From assembly GCF_001306175.1 (NCBI RefSeq), contig NZ_LGKN01000005.1, positions 124,001 to 188,000 on the forward strand: DNA of 64,000 nucleotides, in the 5' to 3' direction. Both the position numbers and the translations under genes were made by a program. Shown here piece after piece: positions 49,551 to 58,534 of the stretch. The DNA comes from Ardenticatena maritima (GTDB taxonomy: Bacteria; Chloroflexota; Anaerolineae; Ardenticatenales; Ardenticatenaceae). The notes under the pieces were generated by a model that saw only the letters and a list, made by a program, of their open reading frames with translations, ran no database searches and was not told where the DNA came from. Numbering within the stretch: position 1 is the stretch's first letter; each line of letters begins with the position of its first letter.

Positions 49551-50717
49551 ATGTCCCGCAATATCCGGCTTCTGCTACTTTCCTACTTGATTTGGGGCTT
49601 CGGTGAAGGGCTTTTTGTTTACTTTGAGCCGCTTTTTCTCGAACACACCGGCGCCTCATATCAGCAAATTGGCGTGGCCATGGCAATTTCCGCACTTATC
49701 GTCACTTTTTTGTACGTGCCGGCCGGATGGTTAGGCGACCGCCTCGAACGCCGCCGCTTGATTTTAGGCGGTTATCTTATCGGAGGCATAGCCGCTTTCA
49801 TCATGGCGGTGGCACCCACATGGCAACTCTTCGCCCTCGGCATGGTGGTATATGGGCTCTCGTCCTACTGCATTCCCGTGATCAACGCCTACGTTCTGCA
49901 AGAAACCCCACCCAACCAACATACACGCATTCTCAACCGGTTGGTCGCCGCTTTCTGGCTGGGATTGCTCGGCGCGCCGCTTGTGGGGGGCTGGCTCGCA
50001 GATATCGGGGGACGCGCGGTACTCTTTACCAGCGTAGCGCTGATGTTCTTCATCTCGTCGGGGATCACCTGGGGGATTGCGCCACAGTCTCCCACCGCCG
50101 AGCGGGCAAACGAAGAACGGATTGCGTGGCGTCATCTGCCGGCGCTGTGGCCCATTTTGGGCTTGTTGGTTATTCTGGCGGCGTTTGAATGGGGCACACG
50201 GTTGGGCGATGTGTTGTTGCCCAACTATCTCACACACCGTTTTGCATACGACATACGCACCATTGGAATGCTTGGCACAATGAACTCGCTGGGGGCAATC
50301 CTCTGGCTGCTGCTGTTGAGCGAACTCGACGCCAAAGGTCGCAAAGCCCTGTTCCTCGCAACAGCCAATGTTGCCATCGGACTATGGACGCTGTGGCGCA
50401 TCCCATCGTTTGGCATGCACTTCGTGGCTTTCGTATTGCTTGGCGCGCGCCACACCTTCCGCTCATTGGGAACGGTTCTGCTGGCACGGCTCACGCCCCA
50501 CGCCTATCAGAGCACCATCACCGGCGTGTTCTATGCGCTCAGCGGGCTCGCCATCACACTGGCTGAATTCCTGAGCGGTTTCCTCTATGCAGTGGACCCG
50601 GCGCGCCCCTTGCAGGTGGCGTTTTGGTGGCTGGTTGCGTGGGTGAGCCTCTTTGGCGTGTATGGGCTGGCTTTTCGCCACCTGCGCCGCATCAGCCCCA
50701 TTTTTGCGGAAGCCTGA
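49551..50717 (+). CDS. MFS transporter
   Basis: A 388-residue membrane protein with twelve predicted helices. The loop 2-3 signature is present (GWLGDRLERRRLILGGYLIG). The central loop is charged (TAERANEERIAW). The substrate is not readable. I used the ATG at 49551 (AAAAGG upstream); 49527 is a possible alternative. Confidence 0.87.
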   Translation: MSRNIRLLLLSYLIWGFGEGLFVYFEPLFLEHTGASYQQIGVAMAISALIVTFLYVPAGWLGDRLERRRLILGGYLIGGIAAFIMAVAPTWQLFALGMVVYGLSSYCIPVINAYVLQETPPNQHTRILNRLVAAFWLGLLGAPLVGGWLADIGGRAVLFTSVALMFFISSGITWGIAPQSPTAERANEERIAWRHLPALWPILGLLVILAAFEWGTRLGDVLLPNYLTHRFAYDIRTIGMLGTMNSLGAILWLLLLSELDAKGRKALFLATANVAIGLWTLWRIPSFGMHFVAFVLLGARHTFRSLGTVLLARLTPHAYQSTITGVFYALSGLAITLAEFLSGFLYAVDPARPLQVAFWWLVAWVSLFGVYGLAFRHLRRISPIFAEA

Positions 50718-50755
50718 CGGACGTCACAGCGGCGGTTCTTTCCAAGCCTCTTGTG

Positions 50756-51526
50756 CTAGCGTTGCACCTCGCCAATGCGCTTCACAAAGTTGGTGAGCGC
50801 CTCACAGACCGCCTGCGGCTGTTCCAGCATCACCATGTGCCCCGCATCGGGAATCATCACCAGTTCAGCGCGCCGAATCGCCAACGCCAACTCCTCCGAC
50901 AACGCAGGGGGCGTCATTTTGTCCTGCTCCGCCCCAATCACCAGCGTAGGGCATTGAATATCAAACAGCGACGCCCGACTGTCGAACGCATCACAGGCGG
51001 CAAAATCGCCGTACAAAACCGCTTTCGGGGTAGCAGCCATTTCCTGCACAGCGGTTGTTGTCTCCTGAGGGGTAAGGTCGCGGGCGTACATCCAGCGCAC
51101 CATGCGCCGAATGGTGCCCAGGGGGTCATTCTGCAAGCCTTCCAAAATGGCCGGGTTGACTTTCAAACGTGCGCCTGTTGCCACAAGTCCCAACGCCTGC
51201 ACACGCTCAGGAGCAAGCAAGGCGGTTTGGATGGCAATTGCGCCGCCCATGGAGTGCCCCACCAGCACAGCACGCTGAATGTTCAGCGCATCCAGCAAAG
51301 AGAGCATGAAGTACGCATAGCCCTCAATGCTATAGCGTCCCTTGCCGCCCGAACGGCCATGCCCCGGCAAATCGAACGCAATGCGTTGTCCCACCGGCAT
51401 CTGTTTGAGGCAATACGCCCAATGTTTCCACGTCCCGCCGGCACCATGAATGAACACAATAGCAGGCTCGCCGTTTCCTCGTTTCTGGTAAAAGATGGGT
51501 GTATCGTCAAGGAGCACCGTGGTCAT
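50756..51526 (-). CDS. alpha/beta hydrolase
   Basis: A 256-residue single-domain hydrolase. The oxyanion region is VFIHGAGGTWKHW, the nucleophile elbow GHSMGG, the acid lies in LVIGAEQD and the His in IPDAGHMVMLEQP. This is a complete triad. Substrate unknown. The ATG at 51526 has GGAGGG upstream. Confidence 0.9.
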   Translation of the reverse strand: MTTVLLDDTPIFYQKRGNGEPAIVFIHGAGGTWKHWAYCLKQMPVGQRIAFDLPGHGRSGGKGRYSIEGYAYFMLSLLDALNIQRAVLVGHSMGGAIAIQTALLAPERVQALGLVATGARLKVNPAILEGLQNDPLGTIRRMVRWMYARDLTPQETTTAVQEMAATPKAVLYGDFAACDAFDSRASLFDIQCPTLVIGAEQDKMTPPALSEELALAIRRAELVMIPDAGHMVMLEQPQAVCEALTNFVKRIGEVQR

Positions 51527-51588
51527 TATCCCTCCTTCGAGATGCTTGCTGCGCGCCGCAAGCATACACAATTCCTCACACAACCAAA

Positions 51589-51616
51589 AACGGCGGGGGA
51601 AAAAACCCCCGCCGTT
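51589..51616 (-). terminator. terminator after the leftward thioredoxin reductase gene
   Basis: CGGCGGGGG and CCCCCGCCG form a 9-bp stem around six A/T bases; leftward it ends in TTTTT. Confidence 0.8.
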
Positions 51617-51639
51617 CTGCTTCCGCCGGCTTGGGCACT

Positions 51640-52593
51640 TTAGGCTTCTTCGCCCACCAGTTCGCGCCCACTCTTTTCCGACAAATACCGTTCCACCTGC
51701 ATGGCGGCTTTCACCCCGTCGCCGGCGCTGGTCGCCACCTGGCGATAAATGGGGTCGGCGGCTTCACCCGCGGCAAACACGCCTTCCACGTTGGTACGCA
51801 TAAAGCGATCCACCAGGATGTAGCCGTGGTCGTCCATTTCCAACTGTCCTTTGAAAATATCGGTGTTCGGGTAGTGACCAATGTAGATGAAGACGCCATC
51901 GGTCTCCAATTCGCCTTCCTCACCCGTCACAACATTGCGCGTCTTCACCCGTTCAACCTTGCCGTCCCCTTCAATCGCCGTCACAACCGTGTTCCAGATG
52001 AAGGACATTTTGTCGTTAGCAAAAGCGCGTTTCTGCAAGAAGGGTCCCGCCCGCAACTCATCGCGGCGGTGAATGACACGCACCGAATTGGCAAACTTGG
52101 TGAGGAACAAGCCTTCTTCAAGCGCCGAATCGCCACCCCCGACAACCACCACATCCTTGCCACGGAAGAAGAAGCCGTCGCATGTAGCGCAATAGCTCAC
52201 GCCATACCCAGTCAGTTCCTTTTCACCCGGCACGCCCAGCTTGCGGGGCGACGCCCCCACCGCCACGATGATCGCGTCGGCTTCATATTCGCCGCCATGT
52301 GTGCGCACCAGGTGCGGCGGCTGTTCGCGAAACTCAACCGCCACTGCTTCATCAAATTCCAGGCGCGCGCCGAATTTTTCGGCTTGCTCACGAAAACGCT
52401 CCACCAATTCCGGTCCCGTCAACCCTTCGGGAAAACCGGGGTAGTTTTCAACCTCGTTGGTCGTCGCCACTTGGCCGCCAAGCTCATTCCCCGTAATCAC
52501 CAGCGGCTCAAGCTGGGCGCGGGCTGTGTAAATCGCCGCCGCCAACCCAGCCGGTCCGGACCCCAAAATAATCACCTTTTCACGTTGTGCCAT
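51640..52593 (-). CDS. trxB: thioredoxin reductase
   Basis: A 317-residue FAD/NADPH flavoenzyme that reduces thioredoxin. FAD motif [20 protein letters not shown] at the N-terminus, redox CATC in [15 protein letters not shown] motif [19 protein letters not shown], and [10 protein letters not shown] near the C-terminus (the common form is GVFAAGD). The ATG at 52593 has GGAGG; an in-frame ATG at 52605 lacks one. Confidence 0.95.
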   Translation of the reverse strand: MAQREKVIILGSGPAGLAAAIYTARAQLEPLVITGNELGGQVATTNEVENYPGFPEGLTGPELVERFREQAEKFGARLEFDEAVAVEFREQPPHLVRTHGGEYEADAIIVAVGASPRKLGVPGEKELTGYGVSYCATCDGFFFRGKDVVVVGGGDSALEEGLFLTKFANSVRVIHRRDELRAGPFLQKRAFANDKMSFIWNTVVTAIEGDGKVERVKTRNVVTGEEGELETDGVFIYIGHYPNTDIFKGQLEMDDHGYILVDRFMRTNVEGVFAAGEAADPIYRQVATSAGDGVKAAMQVERYLSEKSGRELVGEEA

Positions 52594-52673
52594 TGTCGCC
52601 TCCATTCATCATATTGGGTATTAGCCCCTCATACACGTGGGGAGTATATACGTTTCCTCCCAAAAATCAAACA

Positions 52674-52706
52674 CAACGCCCCCTTTTGATGCGCATGGGG
52701 GCGTTG
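52674..52706 (-). terminator. terminator after the stomatin-like gene
   Basis: CAACGCCCCC and GGGGGCGTTG form a 10-bp stem; leftward it is followed by TGTTTGATTTTT. Confidence 0.75.
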
Positions 52707-52731
52707 GTCTTACATGTGGCCTGTGTTGGTG

Positions 52732-53502
52732 TTAGTGTTGTTGCCGCCCTTCCAAAAAGGCGCTGATCAAATCAACCGGCACCGGGAAGACAATCGTCGA
52801 GTTGTTTTCAACCGCAATTTCGGTGAGCGTTTGCAAGTAGCGCAGTTGCAACGCAGCCGGCTGTTCGCTCATGGTGCGCGCGGCTTCGGCGAGTTGGCGC
52901 GCCGCCTGCAATTCACCTTCCGCGTGAATAATCTTGGCGCGTTTTTCACGTTCGGCTTCCGCCTGGCGTGCCATGGCGCGCTTCATCACATCCGGCAATT
53001 CGACATCTTTCACTTCGACGATGCTGACCTTGATGCCCCACGGCTCGGTCGCTTCGTCAATAATTTGCTGCAAACGGTGGTTGATGGCTTCACGCTCGGC
53101 GAGCAATTCATCCAATTCCACCTGCCCGATGACATTGCGCAAGGTCGTTTGGGCAATCTGGCTGGTGGCTTTCAGGTAGTTCTCCACTTCTACGACGGCT
53201 TTCACGGGGTCCAGCACGCGGAAGTAGGCCACAGCGTTGATGCGCACCGTCACGTTGTCTTTGGTAATGGCTTCCTGCGACGGCACGTCCAACGTGACGA
53301 CACGCAAATCCACCTTGACCATCTTTTCAAGAATAGGGATGATGAAGAACAAACCCGGTCCACGTGCCCCGACGACGCGCCCTAAGCGGAAGATGACGCC
53401 CCGTTCGTATTCCTGCACAATCTTGACCGAGGAGCGGAGAATGGAAAGCAAAAGCCCCACAAGAATCAGAAGAACCGGGAACAAGCCAATCAAGAACTCC
53501 AT
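52732..53502 (-). CDS. SPFH/band-7 protein (slipin/stomatin)
   Basis: A 256-residue membrane-anchored protein. One N-terminal transmembrane helix ([20 protein letters not shown]) precedes the SPFH domain ([33 protein letters not shown]), then a helical region with [20 protein letters not shown]. Slipins organise membrane microdomains. No NfeD-type protease gene is adjacent. ATG at 53502 with GAGGAGG. Confidence 0.93.
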   Translation of the reverse strand: MEFLIGLFPVLLILVGLLLSILRSSVKIVQEYERGVIFRLGRVVGARGPGLFFIIPILEKMVKVDLRVVTLDVPSQEAITKDNVTVRINAVAYFRVLDPVKAVVEVENYLKATSQIAQTTLRNVIGQVELDELLAEREAINHRLQQIIDEATEPWGIKVSIVEVKDVELPDVMKRAMARQAEAEREKRAKIIHAEGELQAARQLAEAARTMSEQPAALQLRYLQTLTEIAVENNSTIVFPVPVDLISAFLEGRQQH

Positions 53503-53690
53503 AGGTGTTGCCTCCTCTGTGTTGAGTTGAGGGTAAATTGTTGATGGTGCGTGGTGTGGTCTCTTCTGTCCAGTACAGTTGAATTGTACGAAAAGGCGGG
53601 AAATAGACAACCACTCCGCGCACCCTTTGCCTCTACGTCTCTTGAAAAACGAGGGTTGCAGACGTTCCAACGCATCAGCACAAAACAGAT

Positions 53691-53715
53691 ACGGGCGGTC
53701 CTGATGACCGCCCGT
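53691..53715 (-). terminator. terminator after the aldehyde dehydrogenase gene
   Basis: ACGGGCGGTC and GACCGCCCGT, a perfect 10-bp stem with a 5-nt loop; a T-rich tail follows leftward (ATCTGTTTTG). Confidence 0.7.
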
Positions 53716-53735
53716 GCGTCTGCATGGCGCTGTTC

Positions 53736-55307
53736 TTACTTGATTTTCTCGCTGATGCTCTTCGGTTGCAGGAAGAGGAGCAAATAGTCGGGACCACCGG
53801 CTTTGCTGTCGGTGCCGCTCATGTTGAAACCACCAAACGGGTGCACCCCCACCAGCGCGCCGGTGCTCTTCCGGTTGAAGTAGAGGTTGCCCACATGGAA
53901 CTCATCCGCGGCGCGTTCGAGCCGCGCACGGTCGCGGCTGTAGACCGAGCCGGTCAAACCGTATTCGGTGGAGTTGGCAATGCGCAGGGCGTCGTCAAAG
54001 TCTTTGGCTTTGATAATCGCCAGCACGGGACCAAAGATTTCTTCCTGCGCAATGCGTGCATCCCACGGAACATCGGTGAAGATGGTCGGTTCGATGAAGT
54101 AGCCACCGTCCAGGTCCAGACGCTTGCCGCCCAACACCAGGTTGCCTTCATCATGCCCGATTTCAATATAGCTCATGATTTTGTTCACAGCGTCGGTATC
54201 AATCACCGGCCCCAAAAAGACCGTGGGGTCAACCGGGTCGCCAATCTTCAATTGTTTGGTGCGTTCGATAACGCGCTGGACCATCTCGTCGTACACATCT
54301 TCCACAAAAATGGCGCGCGACCCCGCCGAGCACTTCTGCCCCTGGAAGCCAAACGCGCTCACCACCACGCCCTCGGTGGCGGCGTCCAGGTCGGCGGTTT
54401 CATCCACAATGACGGCGTCTTTGCCGCCCATTTCCAGCACCGTGCGCTTCAGCCAGATTTGCCCAGGCTGGATTTCAGCGGCGCGCTGGTTGATGTGAAT
54501 CCCCACCTCTTTGGAGCCGGTAAACGAAATGAAGCGCGTTTTGGGGTGCACCACCAGCGCCTCGCCAGCCACTTCACCGTAGCCGGGCAGGTAGTTCAGC
54601 ACACCGCGCGGAATCCCGGCTTCGTAGAGGAGTTGCACCACATGGTACGCCACCACGGGCGATTGTTCGGCGGGCTTCGCCACCACCGTGTTGCCCGTCA
54701 CCAGCGCCGATGAAACCATGCCCGTGAAAATAGCCACGGGGAAGTTCCACGGCGTGATAATCGCGCCCACACCCAGCGGAATGTAGCGGTAGGTACTGCG
54801 TTCGGTCGGAATCTGATAGACCAGTTTGGGCGCGCGCTCTTCAATGTCGAGCATTTGGCGCGCGTAGTATTCGAGGAAGTCAATCGCTTCGGCGGTGTCC
54901 GCATCGGCTTCGGGCCACGATTTACCGACTTCGTACACCATCCACGCCGAAAATTCATGCTTGCGTTCGCGCATCAATTGCGCCGCCTTCAACAAAATGG
55001 CGGCACGCTCTTCGGCGGGCGTTTTGCGCCAGGTTTGGAACGCCTCATACGCCACTTCGACCGCACGCGCGGCGTGTTCAGCCGTCGCCGCCGAGACACG
55101 CCCCACGACCTGGTCGGGGTGCGAGGGGTTGAGCGAGGCAATAGTCTCATCGAGGTAGATTTCATCCTCGCCGATGATGAGCGGATAGTGGCGGTCGAAT
55201 TGCGCGCGCACCTTTTCCAGCGCGGCTTCCATAGCAGCCCGATTTTCGGGCTTCGAGAAGTCCGTCAACGGCTCATTGCGGAAGGGGGGTAAGTCTTGCA
55301 AACGCAT
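53736..55307 (-). CDS. pruA: L-glutamate gamma-semialdehyde (P5C) dehydrogenase
   Basis: A 523-residue NAD-dependent aldehyde dehydrogenase, last step of proline catabolism. Typical of the RocA/PruA type: [31 protein letters not shown], general base Glu in [11 protein letters not shown] and nucleophile Cys in [13 protein letters not shown]. Length matches monofunctional family members. No proline dehydrogenase is next to it. ATG at 55307 has an AGGAGG-like site. Confidence 0.93.
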   Translation of the reverse strand: MRLQDLPPFRNEPLTDFSKPENRAAMEAALEKVRAQFDRHYPLIIGEDEIYLDETIASLNPSHPDQVVGRVSAATAEHAARAVEVAYEAFQTWRKTPAEERAAILLKAAQLMRERKHEFSAWMVYEVGKSWPEADADTAEAIDFLEYYARQMLDIEERAPKLVYQIPTERSTYRYIPLGVGAIITPWNFPVAIFTGMVSSALVTGNTVVAKPAEQSPVVAYHVVQLLYEAGIPRGVLNYLPGYGEVAGEALVVHPKTRFISFTGSKEVGIHINQRAAEIQPGQIWLKRTVLEMGGKDAVIVDETADLDAATEGVVVSAFGFQGQKCSAGSRAIFVEDVYDEMVQRVIERTKQLKIGDPVDPTVFLGPVIDTDAVNKIMSYIEIGHDEGNLVLGGKRLDLDGGYFIEPTIFTDVPWDARIAQEEIFGPVLAIIKAKDFDDALRIANSTEYGLTGSVYSRDRARLERAADEFHVGNLYFNRKSTGALVGVHPFGGFNMSGTDSKAGGPDYLLLFLQPKSISEKIK

Positions 55308-55343
55308 GGTTCCAACCTCCTTGTTGGTCTATCCGTTGTCAAG

Positions 55344-55366
55344 AAAAAAGCACCCTTGCGAGTGCT
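55344..55366 (-). terminator. terminator overlapping the stop of the small hypothetical gene
   Basis: AGCACTCGCAAGGGTGCT ends in TTTTTT leftward; the stem begins within the TAG stop of the 98-aa gene. Confidence 0.8.
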
Positions 55367-55661
55367 AAAACTGGAAGCGCCCCGTCGCCGGGACAATTTT
55401 GTAGGAAAAGTTGGTCACATATTCCATCAATTTTTCGTACAGTTCCTGCCACTCATCACTTGAAAGAATTTCGCGCATCGTTTCCATGTCGTCGGTAATG
55501 CCCCCCATCAGCACCTGGGGCCCATTGCCGTACACGGTGTACCACCCATCGGTGGGTTCCAGCCCCAGTTCGATGAGGCGCGGCGCAAATTCTGACGTGA
55601 TGAAGTCGAGATACGCGGTTTCTTTTCCTGGCCGAATATCCCAACTCATCAAAAGTTTCAT
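55365..55661 (-). CDS. small conserved-looking protein, function unknown
   Basis: A 98-residue protein beginning MKLLMSWDIRPGKETAYLDF, with a ferredoxin-like (ABM/EthD-style) pattern by eye and no catalytic motif. An in-frame ATG at 55688 exists; the one at 55661 gives the more natural start. It ends in its own terminator. Confidence 0.7.
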   Translation of the reverse strand: MKLLMSWDIRPGKETAYLDFITSEFAPRLIELGLEPTDGWYTVYGNGPQVLMGGITDDMETMREILSSDEWQELYEKLMEYVTNFSYKIVPATGRFQF

Positions 55662-55760
55662 CCGTGCCACAGTCTTCCTGCTCCACAAACCGTTTCATAT
55701 TTTTTGAAATGAGCGCCGACAGCATAGCACATCTACCTTGAGATGACAATACGTCAAAAG

Positions 55761-56690
55761 TCATAAAAAGAGGCACATCAGACTCAGCACACACCACATC
55801 CCCACACCCGCCAACACCCACACGGGGCGCAACAGGCGGTGCGATACCAGCGCGCGCCATCCAGGAAACGCCAAAACCACAAGCACATGCGCCCCCACAC
55901 GTCCCAACTGTGGCTCGAAGAGCACACCCAGCAAGACGAACACCCCCACCGCGCCGACCATCACCGGCCAAATATCGCTTTCGCGAACGGTTGCCCACTG
56001 CATCCGCACGCCCGTGAGCGCCGCCACGCTCCACACCACCATCCAGAGCCAAACAGCACCGCCAAGGCGCACACCGCCCTCCACACTTGGGTGCACCACC
56101 ACCGCCGCTTGCACCATCAGCGCCAGACGGTCGAGCAACCATTGCCCACGCCCCAGACCAACCATCACCATGAGGCCGCCCGCCAGCACAACCCCCAGCC
56201 CCACCACAATGCCGCCCAGCGCCAGCCGTTGCGTGGGGAAACGCGCCTCCTGCCACAGGATGAGAAACACCAGCACTAGCACGCTCCCCAGCCAGAGCAA
56301 CGGCGGCTCGCGTATCACCAGCCAGCCCCACACGCCCACCGCCACCAGCAAGGCGGGCAAGTCCATACCTCGCCGCAGCAAACGCGCTACCGCTGCCAGA
56401 AAGAGGAACACGCCGGCGGTCAGGTCAGGGTAGGCGGGGGAGCACCACCAGAACGGCGCAACGACCGCCAGCACGGCGCTCCATCGCCAGGCGCGGTGTG
56501 CCAGCAAGGTCTGCCCCAACGCACTGCCCCCCGCCGCCACAAGCGGCACACTCCACACCCACAGCAGCCGCTCGCTTGCGCTATGCGCCCCAGGCAACCA
56601 CCAGACCAGCCCCCACCCCAGCATGCATGCCAGCCAGGCGCTCACTACCGTATCGTGGGGCGAGGAGAGGCGCGTCTGCATGGCAAGCAA
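55761..56690 (-). CDS. hydrophobic multi-pass membrane protein, function unknown
   Basis: A 309-residue protein with about eight or nine transmembrane helices and many Trp and Val residues. No conserved motif was recognised. It starts 8 bp after the PaaI thioesterase gene, so it may be the last gene of that operon. The strand choice rests on operon context and hydrophobic periodicity. Confidence 0.7.
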   Translation of the reverse strand: MLAMQTRLSSPHDTVVSAWLACMLGWGLVWWLPGAHSASERLLWVWSVPLVAAGGSALGQTLLAHRAWRWSAVLAVVAPFWWCSPAYPDLTAGVFLFLAAVARLLRRGMDLPALLVAVGVWGWLVIREPPLLWLGSVLVLVFLILWQEARFPTQRLALGGIVVGLGVVLAGGLMVMVGLGRGQWLLDRLALMVQAAVVVHPSVEGGVRLGGAVWLWMVVWSVAALTGVRMQWATVRESDIWPVMVGAVGVFVLLGVLFEPQLGRVGAHVLVVLAFPGWRALVSHRLLRPVWVLAGVGMWCVLSLMCLFL

Positions 56691-56698
56691 CTCCGCCG

Positions 56699-57133
56699 TT
56701 ATGTCAAGGGGGAATCTTCGTCAATCAACTGCTCGCGTGTGCGGTACACCATCGCCAGCAAAGAAGCCACCAACAAGCCTTCCCCATCGCGCACTTCGAT
56801 ATCGTAGGAACAGATACGCCCGCCCTGATGCCGCTCGCGCGCTTCGGCAATCAATCGGTCGCCCGGTCGTGTGGCACGGTGGTAATTGATGCTCAGGTTC
56901 AGCGCCAGATGCACACGGTTGTAGGCGTGCGTCGCCACCGCCAGCGCCACATCCGCCAGGGCGAACACCACCCCGCCATGTGTGACGCCTTGCATGGCTT
57001 GATGATGCGGCTCCAAATCGAGCGCCACACGGGCAAAGCCGGGGCGAACGTCCAGAATCTGCGCCCCCAGGTGGCGCGCAAAGGCGTCGCTTTCCATGCG
57101 GGCGCGCAACGCGGGCGAAATCGTCTCGCTCAT
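56699..57133 (-). CDS. paaI: PaaI-type hotdog acyl-CoA thioesterase
   Basis: A 144-residue hotdog protein. The core THGGVVFALADVALAVA motif holds the usual Asp; LNLSINYHRATRPGDRLIAEA is the next family strand. In phenylacetate degradation PaaI clears stalled aryl-CoA esters. Its ATG overlaps the preceding stop by ATGA. Confidence 0.9.
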   Translation of the reverse strand: MSETISPALRARMESDAFARHLGAQILDVRPGFARVALDLEPHHQAMQGVTHGGVVFALADVALAVATHAYNRVHLALNLSINYHRATRPGDRLIAEARERHQGGRICSYDIEVRDGEGLLVASLLAMVYRTREQLIDEDSPLT

Positions 57134-57885
57134 GCGTCCGCCTCCGCATAGGTGTAGAAGCCGCGCCCGGTGCGCCGCCCCCATTCACCCGCCTGCACCA
57201 TCTGGCGCAATAGCGCCGCCGGACGATAACGGGCGGGGTCGTGGTGGATGCACAAGGCTTCGAGAATGCCCAGCACCTGGTCAAGCCCAATCTGGTCGCC
57301 CCACGCGAGCGGACCATGCGGGTAGTTAGTGCCCAATTGCATGGCGCGGTCAATGTCTTCCGGCGTCGCAACCTGTTCCTGCACCGCAAACGCCGCTTCA
57401 TTGACGAGCGCGGCAACGGTACGCGGCAAAACGCCCCCCGCCGTATCGCCGACGAGCACCATCGTCTTGCCTAGCCGCGCCCACCAGGCGTGCGCCGCCT
57501 CACAGGCAGCATGTGTCGTGCGCCGCCCCGCGTAGCCTTCAACCACCCCACTTGCCAGCGGGGGCAACGCCGCCCACCCAACCGTCCGCTCCGGGCGTCC
57601 ACTCCACATCCCCGCTTCGGTGGCGCTGGCGTTGAGTGTGGCGCTGAGCAAGAGCGTCTCCCCCGTCATTGCACGCCCCAGGTGGCGCAACACGTCGGCT
57701 TTGCGCGCCCGGTCGGCAATCACCGCTTCGACGATGACCAGCGGCTTCGTCGCCGGGTAGGGGGGCATATCGTCGCGCGAAAAGGGCATTTCGTAGCAAA
57801 CATCCACCTCAAAACCAGCCTGGCGCGCCTGCTCGGCTACCGCCACAGCCAGGGGACCATCGCCATACACCCACACATGCTCCAT
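57130..57885 (-). CDS. divergent 3-hydroxyacyl-CoA dehydrogenase-like protein
   Basis: About 251 residues. The C-terminal 3HCDH domain is clear (ALVNEAAFAVQEQVATPEDI, then GRRTGRGFYTY). The N-terminal NAD-binding half is short and altered: VYGDGPLAVAVAEQARQAG replaces the GAGTMG loop. It may bind NAD weakly or serve another substrate. A complete paralogue lies two genes upstream. The ATG at 57885 was chosen because the frame upstream overlaps frnE out of frame. Confidence 0.8.
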   Translation of the reverse strand: MEHVWVYGDGPLAVAVAEQARQAGFEVDVCYEMPFSRDDMPPYPATKPLVIVEAVIADRARKADVLRHLGRAMTGETLLLSATLNASATEAGMWSGRPERTVGWAALPPLASGVVEGYAGRRTTHAACEAAHAWWARLGKTMVLVGDTAGGVLPRTVAALVNEAAFAVQEQVATPEDIDRAMQLGTNYPHGPLAWGDQIGLDQVLGILEALCIHHDPARYRPAALLRQMVQAGEWGRRTGRGFYTYAEADA

Positions 57886-57901
57886 CGTTGCCTTTTCTCC
57901 T

Positions 57902-58534
57902 TCACTCCTGGGTTTCGCGAGCCAGCAAATGCTGCACCTGTTCAATTGCCATGCGCAACTCTTCCGGTGGGCGCACACCCGAAAGCAGATACCGCCCAGC
58001 AAACAAGAACGCCGGCACGCCGTGAATGCCCGCTTGCGCCGCCCACGCTTCATCCGCCAGCACTTCATCCAGGTAGCGGTGCGTCTCCAACGCTTCACGG
58101 AATGCGTCCGCGTCCAGCCCTACCGAGGCGGCAATCTCGGTCAGCACGTCCACATCGCCAATGTCCCGGTCATCCACAAAATAGGCGTGGAACACAGCGC
58201 GGTCGTATGCTTCGCCCTTGCCATGCGCACGGGCAAACTTGCCGCCTTCGTGCGCCGGGCGCGTGTTGATGCCCCAGCGATGCGTGCGCATTTCAACACC
58301 ATACAGGCGTCCCATCTCAATCGTGCGCGGCCAATGATGCTCAATCATCTGGCGGTAGCGGGCTTCCTGTTCCGGCGTCATGCCGCTTTTTCCTTCGGGG
58401 CGCAACTCAAACGCCCGCCATTCGACGGTCAACGGAACGTCCTCTCTTACGCGGTCCAAACTGGACACAGCCATATAGCAAAACGGTCAAACGTAGTCGC
58501 TGAACACGACCACATGCAAAGGCTTGGTGCTCAT
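57902..58534 (-). CDS. FrnE/DsbA-family oxidoreductase, probable selenoprotein (in-frame TGA = Sec16)
   Basis: The 211-codon frame starts at ATG 58534 with a perfect GAGGAGG site and an ATGA overlap with the upstream gene. It begins MSTKPLHVVVFSDYV, then TGA (58489-58487), then PFCYMAVSSL. FrnE-type DsbA relatives have DYVCP(W/F)CY here, so TGA replaces the first Cys of the redox motif: U-P-F-C. A SECIS-like hairpin follows 21 nt on. The rest is a normal DsbA/FrnE fold: ELRPEGKSGMTPE, a helical insert, and the cis-Pro loop GIHGVPAFLFAGRYLLSG. Read without Sec it would be a truncated gene from 58474, lacking the whole redox strand. It is in the middle of a phenylacetate-type operon. Confidence 0.85.
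58452..58469 (-). promoter_or_regulatory. bacterial SECIS-like element after the in-frame TGA
   Basis: In the mRNA, GUCCA and UGGAC form a 5-bp stem around loop GUU (58466-58454). A bulged U and then G-C and U-G pairs extend the base. The loop begins 26 nt after the UGA and its first base is G. This meets the known bacterial SECIS rules (loop 16-37 nt after UGA, G in the first two loop positions). Confidence 0.65.

Noticed and set aside
57902-58474. Reading the FrnE gene as a truncated protein or pseudogene starting at 58474
   Set aside because: The true ribosome site and conserved N-terminal strand lie upstream, the only interruption is a TGA at a redox Cys, and a SECIS-like hairpin follows. 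A sequencing error remains possible and is listed as refutation.
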